This document shows, in pieces, positions 59,666 to 64,000 of a DNA stretch of 64,000 nt (the stretch's first letter is position 1; each line of letters starts with the position of its first letter). Source of the DNA: Rhodococcus sp. IEGM 1379 (GTDB taxonomy: Bacteria; Actinomycetota; Actinomycetes; Mycobacteriales; Mycobacteriaceae). The position numbers were made by a program, and so were the translations under genes. The stretch is taken from contig NZ_JASHKR010000001.1 of assembly GCF_030056815.1 (NCBI RefSeq), positions 216,082-280,081 of the forward strand. The letters run 5' to 3'. The notes beneath the pieces are model-generated. The model saw only the letters and a program-made list of their open reading frames with translations, searched no databases and was not told the DNA's origin.

Positions 59666-60607
59666 ATGGATTCTCGTAAACTTGCTCACTTCGTCGCGGT
59701 CGCCGAACTCGGACACTTCACGCGCGCGGCCGAGACCCTCCATGTGTCACAGTCAGGGCTCAGCGCCTCGATTCGCGTGCTGGAGAACGACCTCGGATGT
59801 GTGCTGTTCGAACGCACCACCCGCAGTGTCCTCTTGACAGCCGCCGGCCGTGTCCTGCATGAACACGCATCCAGAATTCTGCGAGAGATCACCGATGCAC
59901 AGAATTCCTTGAAAGCTTTGTCCGACTGTGTCGCAGGGAGTTTCACCCTCGGCTTAGTGCAAACCCTGACAGTGGTGGACATGCCTGCGGTCCTCGCACA
60001 GTTCCATCGAAGGTATCCGCGTGTGGAAGTCACACTCATCGAAGCGCCTTCATCGGACCTACTCACCGGCGTAGGAAACGGTCAGCTCGACCTTGCCTAC
60101 GTAGCAATGGACTCCACCGCCCTGCCCTCGGAGTTCGTTGCGTTGAGAAATTACGCTGAACGACTCGTTCTCGTGGTGAGTGACGATCATCCTCTCGCGT
60201 CGAGGAGCACGGTCGAAATCATGGAATTGCACGAATATTCGTTCGTCGATTTCAAGGCAGGCCTGGGATTGGAAACTGTTGTCGCGGAGCTTTTTACCAA
60301 CTCCGGGATCTCTCGCAAGGTCGCCTTTCGCACCAGCGAGATGGATCTCGCCCTCGCTCTCGTCAGCCACGGACTCGGAGTGGCAGTAGTTCCCGAGCCC
60401 GTCGCGCATCGAAACGGAATGCATCAGCTTTCTTTACGGCCCGGCAACCCCAGCAGAGAACTCGCGTTGATCAGCAGAACCGCATCCCCCACCAACCCGG
60501 CAGCTCGCGCGTTTCTCGAACTCACAGCCGAAACCGACACTAGTTCCGGAACCATCTACAACGCCCAAGGAAGGCCGCCGAGCGCAGGACCAGCACTCGG
60601 AAGCTGA
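59666..60607 (+). CDS. LysR-family transcriptional regulator
   Basis: 313 residues. The N-terminal winged helix is RKLAHFVAVAELGHFTRAAETLHVSQSGLSASIRVLENDLGCVLFERTTRSVLLTAAGRVL. The ligand domain from about residue 90 is complete (FTLGLVQTLTVVDMPAVLAQFHRRYPRVEVTLIEAPSSDLLTGV). It should control itself and the divergent MFS exporter. The inducer is unknown. Confidence 0.94.
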   Translation: MDSRKLAHFVAVAELGHFTRAAETLHVSQSGLSASIRVLENDLGCVLFERTTRSVLLTAAGRVLHEHASRILREITDAQNSLKALSDCVAGSFTLGLVQTLTVVDMPAVLAQFHRRYPRVEVTLIEAPSSDLLTGVGNGQLDLAYVAMDSTALPSEFVALRNYAERLVLVVSDDHPLASRSTVEIMELHEYSFVDFKAGLGLETVVAELFTNSGISRKVAFRTSEMDLALALVSHGLGVAVVPEPVAHRNGMHQLSLRPGNPSRELALISRTASPTNPAARAFLELTAETDTSSGTIYNAQGRPPSAGPALGS

Positions 60608-61236
60608 ATCCCTTACGTAAAGTCGAGCATCGTCGGTGCCGTCCTGCAGGCGACACACTGAAATATTTCACTCTCCATACGGAACCGTAATAGAGCCCTG
60701 CGGCTCGCAACAGTTACATGTACAGTCAAAATGTAAGCGTAGTTGAAATTGCCAGCAGCGTCTTATCAGCTCCGTCGGTCCCCTGTTTTGTGTGGCCGTC
60801 GGGGTCTGCAGGCTTCAACGAACCAGCGCATCGGTGCGTTTTTTCTGTTCATGTCGTGGCCAGAGAGTCAACTTCCGCTTCACATAGCCGGCTACCCTGC
60901 GCAAGGCACCGTGCAGAATGCACTCCTCACTGCTCCTCCGGTCGAGCTAGAGGTCGTCCTTTCCGCTGCCAATGATCCGATTTTCGGCACGCGGCCCAGT
61001 GATGATCGACGCCGCAGAGCATTCCGGGACACACCGTCAACCACGGCATCGAACGCATCAGCACCCAGCGCAGAGCAGCTCACCTGCCCCACACCGCGAT
61101 CATCACCGAACAGTCACTTGCGCCGCGCCCTCGAACGCCGACACCGTTCCCCAACTCTTACTGCTGCCCGTTCGCAGGAACGCCCCTATCCGTCGCCGGG
61201 GATCACGCAAAGGAGGCAACTCTCGGCACTACCCGG
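60608..61236. other. Stretch without an assigned gene
   Basis: Frames on the plus strand up to 177 codons show no domain and look like shadow sequence. One frame reads GHTVNHGIERISTQRRAAHL near 61023, which could be the end of a lost gene. AAAGGAGG stands at about 61208, before the propeller frame. Nothing more is supported. Confidence 0.4.
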
Positions 61237-62283
61237 TTGCTCGTCCGTTCCTTGTGTCGGCTACCTTTTGTGACCAAGTTCACTTGCCTTTCGTGGCAAA
61301 GTGAACTTGCTCTTTTGTGGCCAAGCGCACCTGCCTGGGGTGTGGACTGCACCTCCGAAGGGAGCACCATCATCAACACGATCTCAGTCGGCGCGTCTCC
61401 GTACGGGGTGGCGATCACCCCCGACGGCACCCACGTCTACGTCGCCAACTACTACGGAAATTCGGTGTCGGTGATCGAGACCGCCACCAATACCGTCACC
61501 ACCACCATCGGAGTCGGCGCGAATCCGGTCGGGGTAGCGATCACCCCCGACAGCACCCACGCCTACGTCACCAACCAGTACGGAAATTCGGTGTCGGTGA
61601 TCGAGACCGCCACCCATGACGTCACCACCACCATCGCGGTCGGCGCGCAACCGTGGGGGGTGGCGATAACCCCCGACGGCACCCACGTCTACGTCACCAA
61701 CGAGTTCAGCAATTCGGTGTCGGCGATCGACACAGCCACCCATGACGTCACCACCATCGCGGTCGGCGCGCAACCGTGGGGGGTGGCGATCACCCCCGAT
61801 AGCACCCACGTCTACGTCACCATCAAGGGCAGCAATTCGGTGTCGGCGATCGACACAGCCACCCATGACGTCACCGCCATTGTGGTCGGCGCGCAACCGT
61901 GGGGGGTGGCGATCACCCCCGACGGCACACGCGCCTACGTCACCAACAAGGGCGGCATCTCGGTGATCGACACCGCCACTATCACCCTCACCACCACGCC
62001 CCTCGGAGTAGGCGCATCTCCGGTCGGGGTAGCGATCACCCCCGACGGCACCCACGCCTACGTCACCAACTACTACGGCAACTCGGTGACGGTGATCGAC
62101 ACCGCCACTGGCACCGTCACCACCACACCGCTCGGGGCCAGCGCATATCCGGTCGGGGTGGCCATCACCCCCGACGGCACTCGCGCCTACGTCGCCAACT
62201 GGGGAAGTAATTCGGTGTCGGTGATCGCGATCGACCAGAGCACCACCCTCACCGGACGTGGGAGCACAACATCTGCGCCGTGA
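61237..62283 (+). CDS. YVTN beta-propeller repeat protein
   Basis: At most 348 residues from TTG at 61237. A later GTG at about 61339 is also possible and would avoid reading through the hairpin at 61276. From residue ~47 there are seven repeats of about 42 residues of the type VGAxPxGVAITPDGTHxYVTNxxxNSVSVIDTATxxVTTT, forming a beta-propeller. Such proteins are usually exported and bind partners at the cell surface. No clear signal peptide is seen, so the N-terminus may be truncated. The repeats are also strongly conserved at DNA level, which suggests recent duplication or conversion. Confidence 0.8.
   Translation: MLVRSLCRLPFVTKFTCLSWQSELALLWPSAPAWGVDCTSEGSTIINTISVGASPYGVAITPDGTHVYVANYYGNSVSVIETATNTVTTTIGVGANPVGVAITPDSTHAYVTNQYGNSVSVIETATHDVTTTIAVGAQPWGVAITPDGTHVYVTNEFSNSVSAIDTATHDVTTIAVGAQPWGVAITPDSTHVYVTIKGSNSVSAIDTATHDVTAIVVGAQPWGVAITPDGTRAYVTNKGGISVIDTATITLTTTPLGVGASPVGVAITPDGTHAYVTNYYGNSVTVIDTATGTVTTTPLGASAYPVGVAITPDGTRAYVANWGSNSVSVIAIDQSTTLTGRGSTTSAP
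61276..61316 (+). terminator. Hairpin with T-run at the start of the propeller frame
   Basis: AAGTTCACTTGCC (61276-61288) pairs with GGCAAAGTGAACTT (61295-61308) with one bulged base and a 6-base loop; GCTCTTTT follows. It looks like a plus-strand terminator for an upstream transcript or an attenuator before the propeller gene. Confidence 0.6.
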
Positions 62284-63149
62284 TGCTCGCCCGTCAACGC
62301 GAACACCATGGCCGACAGCGCAATCGGGGAATCGAATACCGAACTGTACGCACAAAACCAGAATCAATACGGCCCGGCCGCCACTACCAGATCGGCAGAA
62401 TCCCGGACCCAGCTAGTAAATTCGTGGATGGCTCACCGGGCACGTGACGAGAGCGTTGCTGTCGAGAATTGATGCGGAAGAAAATCCATGTGCGCCTGTC
62501 GGCTCTATTTCGACGCCTTGGTCTCAACACGCAGCGCATTCCTCCCGGCACAGACACGGCGCTTCACACTGACGCGGGCGTAGCCGACGAGGTGTCCGGT
62601 GCGAATCGCTGCACCTCAATGCACGAGCCGCCTCATTAGCCGCCGCAACGCACAATGGCGAGACGCTAGTTTGGTATCTACTTCTGAGACGATCCGAACT
62701 GGGGCCGTCGACGGGCCCCGCAATTAGAGTCGTCCGCCCTGTGTCGAACGGATGCTCCACAACGGTGATGAGCGCGCAGATGCGGGCGTCGAATCTGTCA
62801 GTACGTCGGCAGGCTGAGAAGGTTATTGTTCCACTCGCCGTCCGCATAGGCGCGAAGGTATTTGGGTCGTCCGCGACCCGGACCAACTGTGCCAACGACC
62901 GACTGGCTCGAACCTGGAACGATCGCGTTCCACCGATGATGAGATCCCAGCCGAGCGCCTGCTTGATTTACTCGTGCCCAATTAGTCACCAGTAGTACGG
63001 CGCTACTTAGAATCCGCACTACTCGGGGCCTTCTCATGTCGAAACACCCTGGACAGAATTATCGAAGCTCCACCCATCCACCACCGCACCCACTCCGAAT
63101 GCCTTGTACAGACGTGCACACCAGCACTTCATTTACGGAAGGCAGACCC
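62284..63149. other. Stretch without a clear gene
   Basis: Minus-strand frames at 62524-62895 and 62798-63037 have some plausible stretches (GRGRPKYLRAYADGEWNNNLL) but are in different frames and match no family I know. They may be parts of one broken gene. The last ~100 bp probably contain the promoter of the fasciclin gene. Confidence 0.4.
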
Positions 63150-63812
63150 ATGAACGCATCTACCTCGACTCGAGTTCTGGCAGTCACGGCAGCCGCATCA
63201 TTTGCACTCGTCGGCGTCGTCGGTTGTTCCTCCGACAAAGATGACTCTTCGAGCGCCACGTCCAGTGCAGCAATGACAAGTTCGAGTATGGCGATGACCC
63301 CGAGCAGCGCGATGGCACCCGCCTCGGATCTGGTCGGCGCGGGCTGCGCAGAATACGCGGCATCCGTACCCACCGGCGCCGGCTCGGTGAGTGGAATGGC
63401 CCAGGACCCCGTCGCGACAGCAGCATCGAACAACCCCTTGCTCACCACCCTGACCGCCGCGGTATCCGGCCAGCTCAATCCCGACGTCAACCTCGTCGAC
63501 ACCCTCAACGGCGGCCAGTTCACCGTCTTCGCTCCCATCGATTCGGCGTTCGCCAAGATCGACCCGGCCACCATCGACAGCCTCAAGACGGACAGCGCCA
63601 CGCTGACGAAGATCCTCACCTACCACGTGGTTCCCGGACAGATCGCTCCCTCGGCGATCGACGGAACGCACCCGACCGCCGAGGGCGGAACCGTCACCGT
63701 TACCGGTTCGGGCGACAACATCAAGGTCAACGACGCAACGGTTGTCTGCGGCGGAGTCAAGACGGCCAATGCGACCGTTTACCTCATCGACTCAGTTTTG
63801 ATGCCGAAGTAA
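63150..63812 (+). CDS. Fasciclin-domain lipoprotein (MPT83/MPT70-like)
   Basis: 220 residues from ATG at 63150 with GGAAGG upstream. A signal peptide ends in the lipobox LVGVVGCSS, so the mature protein is lipid-anchored at Cys26. A Ser/Ala/Met-rich linker follows, then one fasciclin domain from about residue 83 ([70 protein letters not shown]). It resembles mycobacterial MPT83/MPT70 cell-surface proteins. In M. tuberculosis these are controlled by SigK; a gene leaving the window follows here. Confidence 0.93.
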   Translation: MNASTSTRVLAVTAAASFALVGVVGCSSDKDDSSSATSSAAMTSSSMAMTPSSAMAPASDLVGAGCAEYAASVPTGAGSVSGMAQDPVATAASNNPLLTTLTAAVSGQLNPDVNLVDTLNGGQFTVFAPIDSAFAKIDPATIDSLKTDSATLTKILTYHVVPGQIAPSAIDGTHPTAEGGTVTVTGSGDNIKVNDATVVCGGVKTANATVYLIDSVLMPK

Positions 63813-63855
63813 CATCCCGCCCGACAGCAAGCGGGCCGTCAGAAAAGAAACGGAT

Positions 63856-64000
63856 ATGCACGCTACGGTTGTACTCGATGAAACGAGACAATCTTTCGTG
63901 GCCGAGCCACATCGTGTGGGCGAGTCAGGCGACGTGAACGAGCCGGACGAGGCACCGGATGAGGCTGATGCATGCCCTACCGACATTTCCGCAGCCCGCA
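63856..64000 (+). CDS. Start of an unidentified protein (cut by window end)
   Basis: ATG at 63856 opens a frame of at least 48 codons (MHATVVLDETRQSFVAEPHR, then an acidic VNEPDEAPDEADACPTDISA). The part seen is too short to identify. By position after an MPT83-like gene it could be a sigma or anti-sigma factor, but nothing in the sequence shows this. Confidence 0.4.
   Translation, partial: MHATVVLDETRQSFVAEPHRVGESGDVNEPDEAPDEADACPTDISAAR

Noticed and set aside
60743..61273. Plus-strand 176-codon frame after the LysR gene
   Set aside because: No start signal, no domain, low-complexity Arg/Pro/Ser composition.
61380..62230. Regular repeats that might be a CRISPR array
   Set aside because: The period is ~126 bp, continuous and coding for propeller blades; no repeat-spacer structure.
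61384..62367. Minus-strand 327-codon frame
   Set aside because: Antisense to the YVTN repeats; its own repeats mirror the coding repeats.

Overview
The window looks like chromosome of a high-GC mycolic-acid actinobacterium, most likely Rhodococcus or a close relative. The grounds are the GC-rich codon use with frequent GTG/TTG starts, a succinate dehydrogenase operon in the order of Mycobacterium tuberculosis Rv0250c-Rv0247c, a DUF3097 gene, an NfeD/SPFH pair, an AlkB alkane hydroxylase and an MPT70-like fasciclin lipoprotein. This is inference from gene content; no database search was run. No rRNA, tRNA or CRISPR array was seen.

Layout. 1-5 kb: end of an ABC permease and the sdh operon. 5-7.8 kb: two broken genes (a RibD-C reductase and a HEAT-repeat protein) and hypothetical genes. 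7.8-20.4 kb: mostly intact core-like genes: NfeD/SPFH, a divergent pair sharing its start-codon bases, a Tat-exported metallophosphoesterase, an ECF42-type sigma factor with its DGPF partner, a TetR/epimerase operon with a two-palindrome operator, and a minimal zinc protease.

20.5-25.5 kb: a probable sulfide/persulfide-stress regulon. A CsoR-family repressor of the CstR type, DUF2892 and DUF302 proteins, an MmpL transporter, a five-cysteine miniprotein and a CstB-like persulfide dioxygenase-rhodanese share CstR-like operator sequences at two places.

25.9-39.6 kb and 45-58.3 kb: an accessory zone rich in decayed genes. Relics include a Na/Ca antiporter, Hsp70, Hsp20 (two, one with a CIRCE element in front), MerR, a P-type ATPase, a CBS protein, DUF2231, a methyltransferase, SOUL, a nucleotidyltransferase, a resolvase, a surface protein, and IS6, IS110 and IS3 transposases. 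Intact genes stand among them: FadD ligase, GNAT, aquaporin, DUF2231, acyl-ACP thioesterase, VIT1 transporter, NRPS, MerR, AlkB. The content suggests a degraded stress-response island.

39.7-45 kb: a tightly coupled five-gene redox operon (anchored peptide, ApbE flavinyltransferase, ferric-reductase-like membrane protein, NuoF-like flavoprotein, 3Fe-4S ferredoxin), divergent from a two-component system. 45.7-50.1 kb: a C-A-T-C non-ribosomal peptide synthetase without a release domain. 58.3-64 kb: an MFS exporter divergent from a LysR regulator with a palindrome at its start, a YVTN beta-propeller protein, and the fasciclin lipoprotein followed by a gene that leaves the window.
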